A stretch of DNA of 53,037 bases from Cytophagaceae bacterium (GTDB taxonomy: Bacteria > Bacteroidota > Bacteroidia > Cytophagales > Spirosomataceae), in assembly GCA_947464595.1 (NCBI GenBank), contig CANHXO010000004.1, forward strand, positions 1 through 53,037, in the 5' to 3' direction. The translations under genes were made by a program, and so were the position numbers. Every line of letters begins with the position of its first letter. Position 1 is the stretch's first letter. The notes under the pieces are model-generated. The model ran no database searches and was not told the DNA's origin. It saw only the letters and a list, made by a program, of their open reading frames with translations. Positions 35,503 to 44,148 of the stretch are shown here, one piece after another.

Positions 35503-36177
35503 ATGAGCAATTTAAGACTAAATTTAGAAGAATGGTTAGCTGAGGACTGGAAAAATATTGCCTATGAGTCAGGTTGCATGGATCTGCTGAAGGAACTCAG
35601 TGATTTTTTGAATTTGGAATATCAACAAAAGAAGGTATATCCTTCCTTAGAAAACATTTTTAAGGCATATAATGCTTGTCCCTTTCAGGATATTCGTGTC
35701 GTTATTTTAGGACAAGACCCTTATCATCAAATAAATCAAGCAAATGGATTATGTTTTTCTGTGCCGGAAGGGGTCGTATTTCCTCCTTCATTAAAAAACA
35801 TTGATAAAGAATTACAAACTGATTTAGGTATTTCGCTGGTTTCAGGGAATTTATTGCCATGGGCTAACCAAGGTGTTTTATTGATAAATACAATTCTAAC
35901 CGTTGAGGATTCCCTCCCTGGAAGCCATGCAAATGCCGGTTGGCTTTCTTTTACCAAAAACATGTTGAATGAAATAAATCGTAGAAAACGTGGGGTAGTT
36001 TTTATGTTATGGGGTAATTATGCTCAAAAATTGGGGAAAGATCTAGACTCTGTTAAGCACCACATCATCAAGACCGCACATCCTTCGCCACTTTCAGCTA
36101 ATAGAGGAGGTTGGTTCGGAACTAAACCATTTTCCACAGCAAATTCTTTTTTAAATCCTCCTATTGAATGGGCTTAA
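35503..36177 (+). CDS. ung: Uracil-DNA glycosylase, family 1
   Basis: Removes uracil from DNA as the first step of base-excision repair. 224 residues from the ATG at 35503 (an in-frame TTG lies one codon upstream). Motif A GQDPYHQ (70-76) supplies the catalytic Asp72; LLPWANQGVLLINTILTV is the family's uracil-pocket segment; the Leu-intercalation loop is HPSPLSANRGG. All are intact and the length is normal. Its stop shares TTAA with the convergent DUF4286 gene. Confidence 0.96.
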   Translation: MSNLRLNLEEWLAEDWKNIAYESGCMDLLKELSDFLNLEYQQKKVYPSLENIFKAYNACPFQDIRVVILGQDPYHQINQANGLCFSVPEGVVFPPSLKNIDKELQTDLGISLVSGNLLPWANQGVLLINTILTVEDSLPGSHANAGWLSFTKNMLNEINRRKRGVVFMLWGNYAQKLGKDLDSVKHHIIKTAHPSPLSANRGGWFGTKPFSTANSFLNPPIEWA

Positions 36178-36470
36178 ATTCTTTTTAATTGGCTTGGGAA
36201 ATAAACAAATTGATTAGGGAATTCTTGTTGGAAAAAAGACGAGATCAAATTTTCAATTTCATCCCCATGCTCAGTGTCAAAATTTGGAATGAAACATTGG
36301 ATGGAATAACCTTTTGAATCGGGTTCCTGATGGGATAAAATTTCATAGGTAAATGCTTGGTCTATAAATTCCAACCTGTTCAATTGTGGGATTACAATAT
36401 TTTGAAGCGCGTTTAATGCCTTGGAGTCTATCGCATGTTCGATAAAGATTGAAATATTATATTGGATCAT
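36174..36470 (-). CDS. DUF4286 family protein
   Basis: 98 residues with no signal peptide or membrane helix, matching the short ferredoxin-like DUF4286 family common in Bacteroidota. The opening MIQYNISIFIEHAI and the late FPNQFVYFPSQLKRI are similar to relatives as I recall them. Function unknown. Its ATG overlaps the stop of the upstream FAD/Fe-S oxidoreductase (ATGA), suggesting translational coupling. Confidence 0.78.
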   Translation of the reverse strand: MIQYNISIFIEHAIDSKALNALQNIVIPQLNRLEFIDQAFTYEILSHQEPDSKGYSIQCFIPNFDTEHGDEIENLISSFFQQEFPNQFVYFPSQLKRI

Positions 36471-39427
36471 GATTTAAAAGTTTTTTTTGCCAGAGAGTCG
36501 TACATAATCTCTACAGTATGGAGTCCAGTTTTTTGAATTCCATCTTTTAATTGGTGCCGACAGGATGTTCCATTTGATGCAATGATGACTGAGTCTTTTG
36601 CCGCTAAAACTCTAGGAAATAAGACTAAATTGGCTATTTGCTGAGATAGGTTATAATGTTTTCTCTCATAACCAAAAGATCCAGCCATGCCACAGCATCC
36701 CGTAGGCAATAGCTCAACGTCTTGATTTTCTGGAAAACTTAATACGTGTCTAGTGGACACAAGTCCTGCAATTGATTTTTGATGGCAATGGCCATGCAAC
36801 ATTATTTTTTTACTTTCCTGACTAAAGTCTGACTGCTGGATTTTTTTACTTTTGATTTGTACAGATAAAAATTCATCGATTAACAACGAATTTTTGGCTA
36901 TTTTTTTAGCTTTATCTCTTAATTCAGTAGTAACAAGATCTGGAATTTCATCTCTAAATGTTAAAATAGCACTAGGCTCAATTCCAACCAATGGATGTTC
37001 ACCTGTTATGATTTCTGAAAGAATAGCAATATTCTTTTCTGCTATTTTTTTTGCTTCAATGAGCATCCCCTTCGACAGATAACTCCTACCACTAATGACT
37101 CCGTGAGGTATTTTCACCCCAAATCCCAATTCATTTAATAAAAGAACGGCTTTCTTGCCTAGGTCAACTTCATTGTAATTGGTAAATTCATCAGCAAATA
37201 AATAGACAAATCCCTTTTCGAATTGATCCTGTGGGTATTTTTTGGCATATTTTTTGAACCAATCTTCTAGGGAATTGAAATACACTTTAGGTAGACTTCG
37301 TTCCCATGCAAAGCCTAATAATGTTTTGATGATCATGCCTGTTACAGGGAATTCAATCAAAAAATTATAGAGTGGTGCAAATTTTCTCGCAATATTTTGA
37401 AGTAGTGGGAAATGTCCAATGAGTTGGGTTCTCCACGGAATACCATCTGTTAAATATTTTTGCTGAAGAGTTTCTGCTTTTAATTTTGTTATATCCACCC
37501 CGGATGGACATTCCGTTTGACAACCTTTGCAGGAAAGGCACAAATCAAGGATATCATTTAATTCAGGATTTGTGAAAGGGTTTTCGGCTGGTTCCGATAA
37601 TATTTGTCTGAGCATATTGGCCCTAGCTCTCGTGCTATCTTTTTCATCTAGAGTTGCCATGAAACTTGGACACATGGTTCCCCCGGTTAGTGCAGTTTTT
37701 TTGCAATCTCCTGATCCTGAACATTTTTCAGCTAATCGAAGTGGGTTTTCTAAAGCTCCATAATGGAAGAAATTCTTGAAGGTATATCCATCTGAATTTG
37801 AAATTCTAAATTCCTCATCCATCGGAGGACTGTTCACGATTTTACCAGGGTTAAGAATTTGTAATGGATCAAAAACGTTCTTAATCTCTATAAATAGATC
37901 TAGTAGTTCTTTGCCCATCATTTTCTCTATAAACTCTCCCCTTAATCGACCATCTCCATGTTCACCACTCAACGAACCTTGGTACTTTTTTAAAATGTCG
38001 ACGGTTTCGGTTAAAATGGTTCGAAATAGTTGTTTTCCTTCTTTGGAAGAAATATCTAAAAATGGTTCAATATGGAGTTCTCCAGCTCCAGCATGTGCAT
38101 AATATGCCGCATCAACTTGGTGTTTGGCTAATAATTCTTGTATCTCCGCTACATAATTTGGTAGATCTTCAGGCGATACGGCACAGTCTTCAATTAAGTT
38201 GACGGGTTGTTTTTTACTTACCAGGTTTCTAATAAGTCCCAAACCAGCTTTTCTAATATCCCATCCTTTGTTGATTTGGTATTTGTCCAGGACAGGAAAG
38301 CTATATCCTATATTAGCTTCTTTTAGACTTTGAATACATGCACTTATTTGACTATTTAGTTCATCAACACTTCTAGATCTAAATTCGACCATTAAAAGGG
38401 CTGCAGGCTTTCCCTCGATGAAATCACGTTCATGTTGGAAATTGGGATGCTTTTCTGTAAAAGATAGAATATAATCATCGACTAATTCTGAGGCAGTCGG
38501 TTCATGTTTGAGCGCTATAATATTGGCTTTTAAAGCTTCCTGTAACGTATGGCAATGAATACAAATCAATGCTACTTCTTCAGGAGGCAAATCCAATAAA
38601 TTTAATTTCATGGAATGAACTACAGCAAGTGTACCCTCTGATCCGGCAATTAAGGCAGATAAATTAAAGGGTTTCCCCGTAGGATTAAAGGGCTGCATCT
38701 CGATTAAAGCATCTAATGCATATCCACTATTTCGCCTTTTTATGTCGGGCTTTGGAAAGCGATTTCTAATTAACTTTTGAAGCTCAGGGTTATTTAATAT
38801 TCGATGTATTTCTTTATAGATATTCCCCTCTAAGTTATTTAATGAAGTTTTTTTGTAAAATTCCTCATTGCTGAGTGGATGAGTATGAATCTCAGACCCA
38901 TCTGATAAAATAGCTCTTGTCTCTAACAAATGATCCCTGACATTTCCCCAAACAATGGAGTGTAATCCGCAAGAATTGTTGCCTAACATACCACCTAATA
39001 GTGCTCGATTCGCAGTAGAGGTTTCTGGACCAAAAAATAACCCTGATGGCTCAATTTGTTTGTTTAAATCATCCCTGATGATACCAGGCTCTACCCAGAC
39101 TGATTTTTCTTTTTTATTTAAAAGGATGATTCTACTCAAATTAGATGCCACTTCCATGACGATTCCATCGCCGACCACTTGGCCCGCTAAAGATGTTCCT
39201 GCGCCTCTAGGAATGATGGATGTTTTGTGTTTTTTCGCAAAAAGAAGTAGCCGCTTAATATCCTTAGAATTAGCTGGAATGGCAACGGCACTGGGCTTCA
39301 CTTGATATACAGAGGCATCCGTTGAAAATATTTTTCGAGCAATCTCGGATTTTTGAGATTGATCTACATATAACGTTCCTTCAAAATGAATTGTTAAGTT
39401 TTCTACTTCTGATTTACTCCAAACCAT
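36467..39427 (-). CDS. FAD-linked oxidase / Fe-S (GlcD-GlpC type) fusion oxidoreductase
   Basis: About 986 residues joining two units. The N-terminal half is an FAD-binding type 4 oxidase with PRGAGTSLAGQ (about 73-83) and the matching C-terminal cap, including SGEHGDGRLRG. The C-terminal half has two iron-sulfur clusters (a CSGSGDCKK region and CLSCKGCQTECPSGVD) and a CCG domain with PTGCCGMAGSFGYE (about 909). This is the D-lactate/D-2-hydroxyacid dehydrogenase (YdiJ-like) layout, passing electrons from a 2-hydroxyacid to the quinone pool; the substrate is inferred. The ATG at 39427 is preferred to the TTG five codons upstream. Confidence 0.9.
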   Translation of the reverse strand: MVWSKSEVENLTIHFEGTLYVDQSQKSEIARKIFSTDASVYQVKPSAVAIPANSKDIKRLLLFAKKHKTSIIPRGAGTSLAGQVVGDGIVMEVASNLSRIILLNKKEKSVWVEPGIIRDDLNKQIEPSGLFFGPETSTANRALLGGMLGNNSCGLHSIVWGNVRDHLLETRAILSDGSEIHTHPLSNEEFYKKTSLNNLEGNIYKEIHRILNNPELQKLIRNRFPKPDIKRRNSGYALDALIEMQPFNPTGKPFNLSALIAGSEGTLAVVHSMKLNLLDLPPEEVALICIHCHTLQEALKANIIALKHEPTASELVDDYILSFTEKHPNFQHERDFIEGKPAALLMVEFRSRSVDELNSQISACIQSLKEANIGYSFPVLDKYQINKGWDIRKAGLGLIRNLVSKKQPVNLIEDCAVSPEDLPNYVAEIQELLAKHQVDAAYYAHAGAGELHIEPFLDISSKEGKQLFRTILTETVDILKKYQGSLSGEHGDGRLRGEFIEKMMGKELLDLFIEIKNVFDPLQILNPGKIVNSPPMDEEFRISNSDGYTFKNFFHYGALENPLRLAEKCSGSGDCKKTALTGGTMCPSFMATLDEKDSTRARANMLRQILSEPAENPFTNPELNDILDLCLSCKGCQTECPSGVDITKLKAETLQQKYLTDGIPWRTQLIGHFPLLQNIARKFAPLYNFLIEFPVTGMIIKTLLGFAWERSLPKVYFNSLEDWFKKYAKKYPQDQFEKGFVYLFADEFTNYNEVDLGKKAVLLLNELGFGVKIPHGVISGRSYLSKGMLIEAKKIAEKNIAILSEIITGEHPLVGIEPSAILTFRDEIPDLVTTELRDKAKKIAKNSLLIDEFLSVQIKSKKIQQSDFSQESKKIMLHGHCHQKSIAGLVSTRHVLSFPENQDVELLPTGCCGMAGSFGYERKHYNLSQQIANLVLFPRVLAAKDSVIIASNGTSCRHQLKDGIQKTGLHTVEIMYDSLAKKTFKS

Positions 39428-39565
39428 AACATTAATCGACAAAGCCTAAAATTACAAAATCCAATCTTACCTTCATAGAACCATTTAGAGTTTATATTTT
39501 CTATTCATCAACTAATCATGCGAGGTTTCATGAATAATCGTAATTTTGAGTTGAATCCGTTATTT

Positions 39566-40810
39566 ATGAAAATTTTAATTCAAGTTTGGGAAAGTTTCTT
39601 GTTTGCCTATCAGGCACTAAGATCCAATATTTTAAGGACCACATTATCTCTATTAGGGGTTAGTGTAGGTATTTTTGCTATTGTTGCTGTATTCACGGCG
39701 GTGGATTCTTTGAATAAAAATATTCGATCAGAGATTGACTCATTTTCAGGTGCAGGTGTATTTTATTTAGGAAAATGGCCTTGGATTATGGAAAATAACT
39801 ATCCTTGGTGGAAGTATTTTAATCGGCCCGACATGAAATATTCGGAATTTAAATTTCTGAAGGAAAATTTAAAATCTGCTCAGGCTGTGGCTATTATAGA
39901 TAACGGAAATACAAAAACGGCGTCAAGAGGCAGTAATAGTATGGATGTTAATATGACTGGTGCAAGTTATGACTACAACCAAATCGCTAATATTCCGATT
40001 GCCTCAGGCCGATATTTTTTGCCCATTGAATCTGAAAATGGGATGAATGTTTGTATTATTGGCTCATTGGTGGCTGAAAACTTGCAATTAAATTCAAATG
40101 CGGTGGGAGAGGTGATCAAGTTGAATGGGATTAAATTCACGATTATCGGTGTCATCGAAAAAAAAGGAACGGATATCTTGAGTTTTGGAGGTACACCTGA
40201 TGAAAAAGTTTTTATACCTTATTCAACCTATTCTTCTTTATTTCAAAAAGATAGACCTTCTCCTGATATTGCCTTGAAGGCATATGATTCTGACTTGGGC
40301 CAACTGGACATGGAAGGTGAAGTGATTGGTTTGATGAGGGGATTGAGATCTATAAAACCGAAGGATGAACTAAGTTTTTCGATTAATCGATTGGACGGTT
40401 TGAATCAGTTTTTCGACGGAATTTTTGCAGCTTTAAATATAGCAGGTTCACTGATCGCTGGTTTTTCATTGCTTGTTGGTGGCTTTGGAATTGCCAATAT
40501 TATGTTTGTATCTGTTAAGGAGCGGACCAATATAATAGGCATTCAGAAGTCATTGGGTGCTAAAAATTATTTTATTTTATTTCAATTTTTATTTGAAGCT
40601 GTTTTTCTCAGCCTAATTGGCGGGCTAGTGGGCATAGGTCTTGTTGTCCTTATTACTTTCATACCTCAGGAGGCACTACCTCTTCAATTAACTATTGGAA
40701 ATATCACTAAAGGTTTAGTGATTTCTAGTTTTATTGGCGTCTTGTCCGGAATAATACCCGCTTGGGTGGCAGCCAAAATGGATCCTGTTATAGCAATCAG
40801 GTCTAAGTAA
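39566..40810 (+). CDS. MacB/FtsX-type ABC transporter permease
   Basis: About 414 residues with the FtsX-like plan: a first helix (about 25-47), a large periplasmic MacB core region, and three C-terminal helices (about 290-410) with the FtsX signature VKERTNIIGIQKSLGAKNYFIL. The start at 39566 gives the usual N-terminus of such permeases (MKILIQVWESFLFAYQALRSN); ATGs at 39518 and 39533 would add up to 16 residues. Relatives export lipoproteins, peptides or macrolides with an ATPase and an adaptor, but none of these is adjacent, so it must find its ATPase elsewhere. Confidence 0.86.
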   Translation: MKILIQVWESFLFAYQALRSNILRTTLSLLGVSVGIFAIVAVFTAVDSLNKNIRSEIDSFSGAGVFYLGKWPWIMENNYPWWKYFNRPDMKYSEFKFLKENLKSAQAVAIIDNGNTKTASRGSNSMDVNMTGASYDYNQIANIPIASGRYFLPIESENGMNVCIIGSLVAENLQLNSNAVGEVIKLNGIKFTIIGVIEKKGTDILSFGGTPDEKVFIPYSTYSSLFQKDRPSPDIALKAYDSDLGQLDMEGEVIGLMRGLRSIKPKDELSFSINRLDGLNQFFDGIFAALNIAGSLIAGFSLLVGGFGIANIMFVSVKERTNIIGIQKSLGAKNYFILFQFLFEAVFLSLIGGLVGIGLVVLITFIPQEALPLQLTIGNITKGLVISSFIGVLSGIIPAWVAAKMDPVIAIRSK

Positions 40811-40832
40811 GAAGGAAAGATGTTAAAAAAAA

Positions 40833-40862
40833 GCCTGCCATGTAGATGGCAGGCTTTTTTTT
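40833..40862. terminator. Bidirectional terminator between the ABC permease and mdh
   Basis: Stem GCCTGCCA (40833-40840) / TGGCAGGC (40847-40854) with loop TGTAGA, flanked by an A-run and a T-run, serving both convergent genes. Confidence 0.87.
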
Positions 40863-40873
40863 TGAATATAATC

Positions 40874-41809
40874 TTATAAAGAAAGTGTTTCCAAGACCGC
40901 ATTCATATTTCGAACGGCATCAGCTGATTTATTGAATGTAGCTTGTTCTTCATCCGTTAACTGGTAATCTATGATTTTTTCCCAACCATTTTTACCTAAA
41001 ATAACGGGTACGCCCAAACAAATATCTTTTTGATTGTATTCTCCATTCAATGGCACGCAACATGCCATTATTTTCTTTTCATCTCGTACGATGGCTTCCA
41101 CTAAAGCAGCACCTGCCGCTCCTGGTGCATACCAAGCGGAAGTACCCAGAAGGCCTGTTAATGTAGCACCTCCCACCATGGTATCTGCTACCACTTTATC
41201 CAAAGTTTCATCATCTAAAAATTGACTTACTGGAACACCGTTATAAGTCGCTAAACGTTTTAAAGGAATCATCGTCGTATCTCCATGCCCACCGATGACG
41301 GTTCCAGAGATATCATTGATCGACACATCCATCGCTTTCGCTAAATAACATTTAAATCTAGCGGAGTCTAAGGTACCACCCATTCCAATGATTCTGTGTT
41401 TATCTAAACCGGCAATTGAATTAGTTAAATAGGTCATTGTGTCCATCGGATTTGAAATAATCACGATAATTGGATTTTTAGAATATTTCAGGATGTTTTC
41501 AACAACACTTTTTACAATACCAGCATTTACACCAATTAACTCTTCACGCGTCATACCTGGTTTACGTGGCAAACCAGAAGTGATCACAACGACATCAGAA
41601 TTAGCTGTTTTTGTGTAATCATTTGTTGAACCAATGAGCGTAGTATCAAAACCTAATAAGCTGGCTGTTTGATACATATCTAACGTTTTTCCTTCTGCGA
41701 TACCTTCTTTGATATCTAATAGAACTAATTCATCTGCTAATTCTTTTCTAGCGATATTGTCAGCGCATGTTGCACCTACAGCTCCTGCACCTACTACGGT
41801 AATTTTCAT
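40874..41809 (-). CDS. mdh: Malate dehydrogenase (LDH-like type)
   Basis: Oxidises malate to oxaloacetate with NAD+ in the TCA cycle. 311 residues: Rossmann loop GAGAVGATC (7-15), Asp32 selecting NAD, and Arg82 in PRKPGMTRE, which marks malate over lactate specificity, with Arg88 for substrate binding. Catalytic His175 lies in VIGGHGDTTM. The length and motif set fit the tetrameric LDH-like MDH found in Bacteroidota. A -7 promoter box (41848-41855) lies about 40 bases upstream, and a terminator follows. Confidence 0.96.
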   Translation of the reverse strand: MKITVVGAGAVGATCADNIARKELADELVLLDIKEGIAEGKTLDMYQTASLLGFDTTLIGSTNDYTKTANSDVVVITSGLPRKPGMTREELIGVNAGIVKSVVENILKYSKNPIIVIISNPMDTMTYLTNSIAGLDKHRIIGMGGTLDSARFKCYLAKAMDVSINDISGTVIGGHGDTTMIPLKRLATYNGVPVSQFLDDETLDKVVADTMVGGATLTGLLGTSAWYAPGAAGAALVEAIVRDEKKIMACCVPLNGEYNQKDICLGVPVILGKNGWEKIIDYQLTDEEQATFNKSADAVRNMNAVLETLSL

Positions 41810-41847
41810 TTTTAAAAAATTTATATTAATTGATTCAAAAAATTTTT

Positions 41848-41855
41848 CAAAATTA
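41848..41855 (-). promoter_or_regulatory. -7 box of mdh promoter
   Basis: TAATTTTG on the minus strand matches TAnnTTTG, 39 bases from the mdh ATG. There is no good -33 TTG. Confidence 0.42.
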
Positions 41856-41965
41856 CGACAAAACAGCTAATAATTAAATGATTTTTTCGTTAACCTGCTT
41901 AATAAGGATAGGCCCACTAAAATTTTAAAATGATTTTAGTATATTTAAAAGTTAAAATCTAAATA

Positions 41966-42385
41966 ATGACTCGAAATATGTCTTTTATTGATCGAATTCT
42001 GGATTCTAAATATTTTAAAGAAGCTTTGCAAAAAGGGGAAGATATAATTCAAAAAGATCAATTGGGCTTGTTGAATTTAATTAAGCGAGCTCTTCAAAAA
42101 GTTACAGGGACAGCAGCTAACTCTAATTTGACTGTTGTGAAGCTTTTAAATCATTATGTTGTTTTGTTTAGCCAAATGATCAAGGCTTACCTGCAAGGGA
42201 CCTATAAAAAACTTCCAGCGATTGCTTTAGCTAAAATAGTGGCCGTTTTAATTTATTTTATTTCACCCTTTGATTTTATACCTGACGTATTGCCCATTAT
42301 TGGTTTTACGGATGATTTAGCGTTGGTGCTTTGGGTTGGCAAATCAATTAAGAATGAATTAGATGAATTTGAAAAGCAATTGTAA
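41966..42385 (+). CDS. YkvA-family (DUF1232) membrane protein
   Basis: 139 residues. The DUF1232 core is visible at about 90-125, with VAVLIYFISPFDFIPDVLPIIGFTDD containing the hallmark SPFDFIPD and GFTDD motifs and one membrane-associated hydrophobic stretch. The family has no settled function. It lies 70 bases before tatA on the same strand; a link to Tat export is not supported beyond adjacency. Confidence 0.85.
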   Translation: MTRNMSFIDRILDSKYFKEALQKGEDIIQKDQLGLLNLIKRALQKVTGTAANSNLTVVKLLNHYVVLFSQMIKAYLQGTYKKLPAIALAKIVAVLIYFISPFDFIPDVLPIIGFTDDLALVLWVGKSIKNELDEFEKQL

Positions 42386-42455
42386 TCTTTTGATTTTTTA
42401 TTTGAGGATTTTTAAATAGGATTGAATATATTTACACAATTAAAATTTAGAAAAT

Positions 42456-42662
42456 ATGAACACAGCAAGTATATTATTGTTTTTGAATGGTTTAGGTGGC
42501 GGAGAATTGTTACTTATCGGATTAGCCATTTTATTATTTTTTGGAGGAAAGAAGTTACCAGAACTTATGAAAGGATTGGGTAAAGGTATTCGTGAATTTC
42601 AAGATGCCAAAAATGAAGTGAAAGATCAAATCAATAAAGAATTAGACGAAACTAAAAAATAG
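42456..42662 (+). CDS. tatA: Sec-independent protein translocase subunit TatA/E
   Basis: 68 residues: one N-terminal membrane helix ([22 protein letters not shown], about 13-34) followed by the amphipathic helix [19 protein letters not shown] and a charged tail. The [10 protein letters not shown] hinge is the TatA signature. TatA polymerises to form the passage for folded Tat substrates such as the DUF1501 protein of this window. tatC is not in the window. A hairpin terminator follows. Confidence 0.93.
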   Translation: MNTASILLFLNGLGGGELLLIGLAILLFFGGKKLPELMKGLGKGIREFQDAKNEVKDQINKELDETKK

Positions 42663-42690
42663 TTTTGTATTAACCTTTTTTCTTAAAAAT

Positions 42691-42719
42691 GCATAGTTGG
42701 TTCTCCAACTATGCTTTTG
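42691..42719 (+). terminator. Intrinsic terminator after tatA
   Basis: Perfect 10-bp stem GCATAGTTGG (42691-42700) / CCAACTATGC (42705-42714), loop TTCT, then TTTTG. It overlaps an in-frame upstream ATG (42711) of gatA, arguing that gatA starts later. Confidence 0.78.
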
Positions 42720-42743
42720 TGTTTAATTGAACCCCCATTTTTA

Positions 42744-44144
42744 ATGGAAAATATTCCGCAGCCTTATTCAGAAATAAGAAATTTTTTATTTCAAGGTACT
42801 TTATCCTGTGTAAGTTTAGTTGAGCAATACTTAAGTCGAATCAATGCTTTAAATGGACAATTGAATGTTTTTTTGGAGGTTTATTCGGAGGAAGCACTTG
42901 CTTCAGCTCGATTGGTTGACCAAAAAATTAAAGATGGCAAAGCAGGAAAATTGGCAGGAATGGTGGTTGGCTTAAAAGACTTACTTTGTTATCAAGATCA
43001 CGGTGCCCAAGCAGGTAGTCAAATTTTAAATGGTTTTAAATCAACTTTTTCAGCTACTGCGGTCCAACGACTGATCAGTGAAGATGCCATTATTATTGGT
43101 AGACAAAATTGTGATGAGTTTGGGATGGGCTCGACGAATGAAAATTCTTCTTTTGGTCCAGTATTAAATTATGCTAATACGAATCACGTCTCTGGAGGTA
43201 GTTCAGGTGGTTCAGCGGTTGCTGTTCAAGCAGGAATGTGTCACCTTTCATTAGGTACTGATACGGGTGGGTCTATTCGGATGCCAGCTTCATTTTGTGG
43301 AATTTCTGGTCTTAAACCTACTTACGGGCTAGTATCACGTTGGGGTTTAATTGCTTATGCTTCATCATTTGATTCTATTGGTCCCATGAGCCATCATCCT
43401 GCTGATCTTCAATTGGTGATGAATGTAATCTCGGGTCCAGATGAATTTGATAGTACGGTGAGTAATGCTAAAAATAAGGAATTTGTTTCTAAAAAACGAC
43501 TTGCCTACATTCAGGAGATTGTGGAGCATCCAAGTTTGCAAACTGAAATTAAAGACCAATTTTTTCTGAAAGTTGAACAATTAAAACAAAAAGGCTTCGT
43601 TGTGGAATCAGTTGATTTTGCCTTTATTGATCAAATGCTGCCCACTTATTATGTATTAACGACTGCTGAAGCTAGTTCTAATCTCTCTAGATTTGATGGG
43701 GTGAAATTTGGGCAAAGAACACAAAATCCACATGATTTAATGGATATGTATAAAAAATCAAGGAATGAAGGTTTTGGTGAGGAGGTAAAACGCAGAATCA
43801 TGCTGGGCACTTTTGTGTTAAGTGCTAATTATTACGATGCGTATTACACCAAGGCTCAGAAAGTAAGGAGATTGATCAAAGAGCGTACAGATGCAATATT
43901 GAAGGATTTTGACTTCATTATTTCACCTACAACTTCCTCTACGGCTTATCGATTAGGAGAAAAAACAGTCGATCCCCTTCAAATGTATTTAGGTGATTTA
44001 TTTACTGTTCAGGCAAATGTGACAGGGTTGCCAGCTATTACTGTTCCAACAGGTCAGGATTTAGGTGGACTTCCGATTGGCTTTCAAGCGATGGGTCCCG
44101 CTTATTCAGAAGATGAATTGATTCATTTTACCACTAATTTATAA
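42744..44144 (+). CDS. gatA: Aspartyl/glutamyl-tRNA amidotransferase subunit A
   Basis: Glutaminase-type amidase subunit of GatCAB, which turns misacylated Glu-tRNA(Gln) or Asp-tRNA(Asn) into the correct amidated form. 466 residues with the amidase signature: catalytic Lys78 (VVGLKDLL), cis-Ser in SGGSSGGSA (150-158), and nucleophile Ser177 in GTDTGGS (171-177). The start at 42744 is chosen because the ATG at 42711 falls inside the tatA terminator hairpin. The transglycosylase gene begins 4 bases after it. Confidence 0.93.
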   Translation: MENIPQPYSEIRNFLFQGTLSCVSLVEQYLSRINALNGQLNVFLEVYSEEALASARLVDQKIKDGKAGKLAGMVVGLKDLLCYQDHGAQAGSQILNGFKSTFSATAVQRLISEDAIIIGRQNCDEFGMGSTNENSSFGPVLNYANTNHVSGGSSGGSAVAVQAGMCHLSLGTDTGGSIRMPASFCGISGLKPTYGLVSRWGLIAYASSFDSIGPMSHHPADLQLVMNVISGPDEFDSTVSNAKNKEFVSKKRLAYIQEIVEHPSLQTEIKDQFFLKVEQLKQKGFVVESVDFAFIDQMLPTYYVLTTAEASSNLSRFDGVKFGQRTQNPHDLMDMYKKSRNEGFGEEVKRRIMLGTFVLSANYYDAYYTKAQKVRRLIKERTDAILKDFDFIISPTTSSTAYRLGEKTVDPLQMYLGDLFTVQANVTGLPAITVPTGQDLGGLPIGFQAMGPAYSEDELIHFTTNL

Positions 44145-44148
44145 TTCT

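Noticed and set aside
42711-42743. Upstream start for gatA
   Set aside because: The ATG lies in the right arm of the tatA terminator hairpin, and the extra residues are not typical of GatA.
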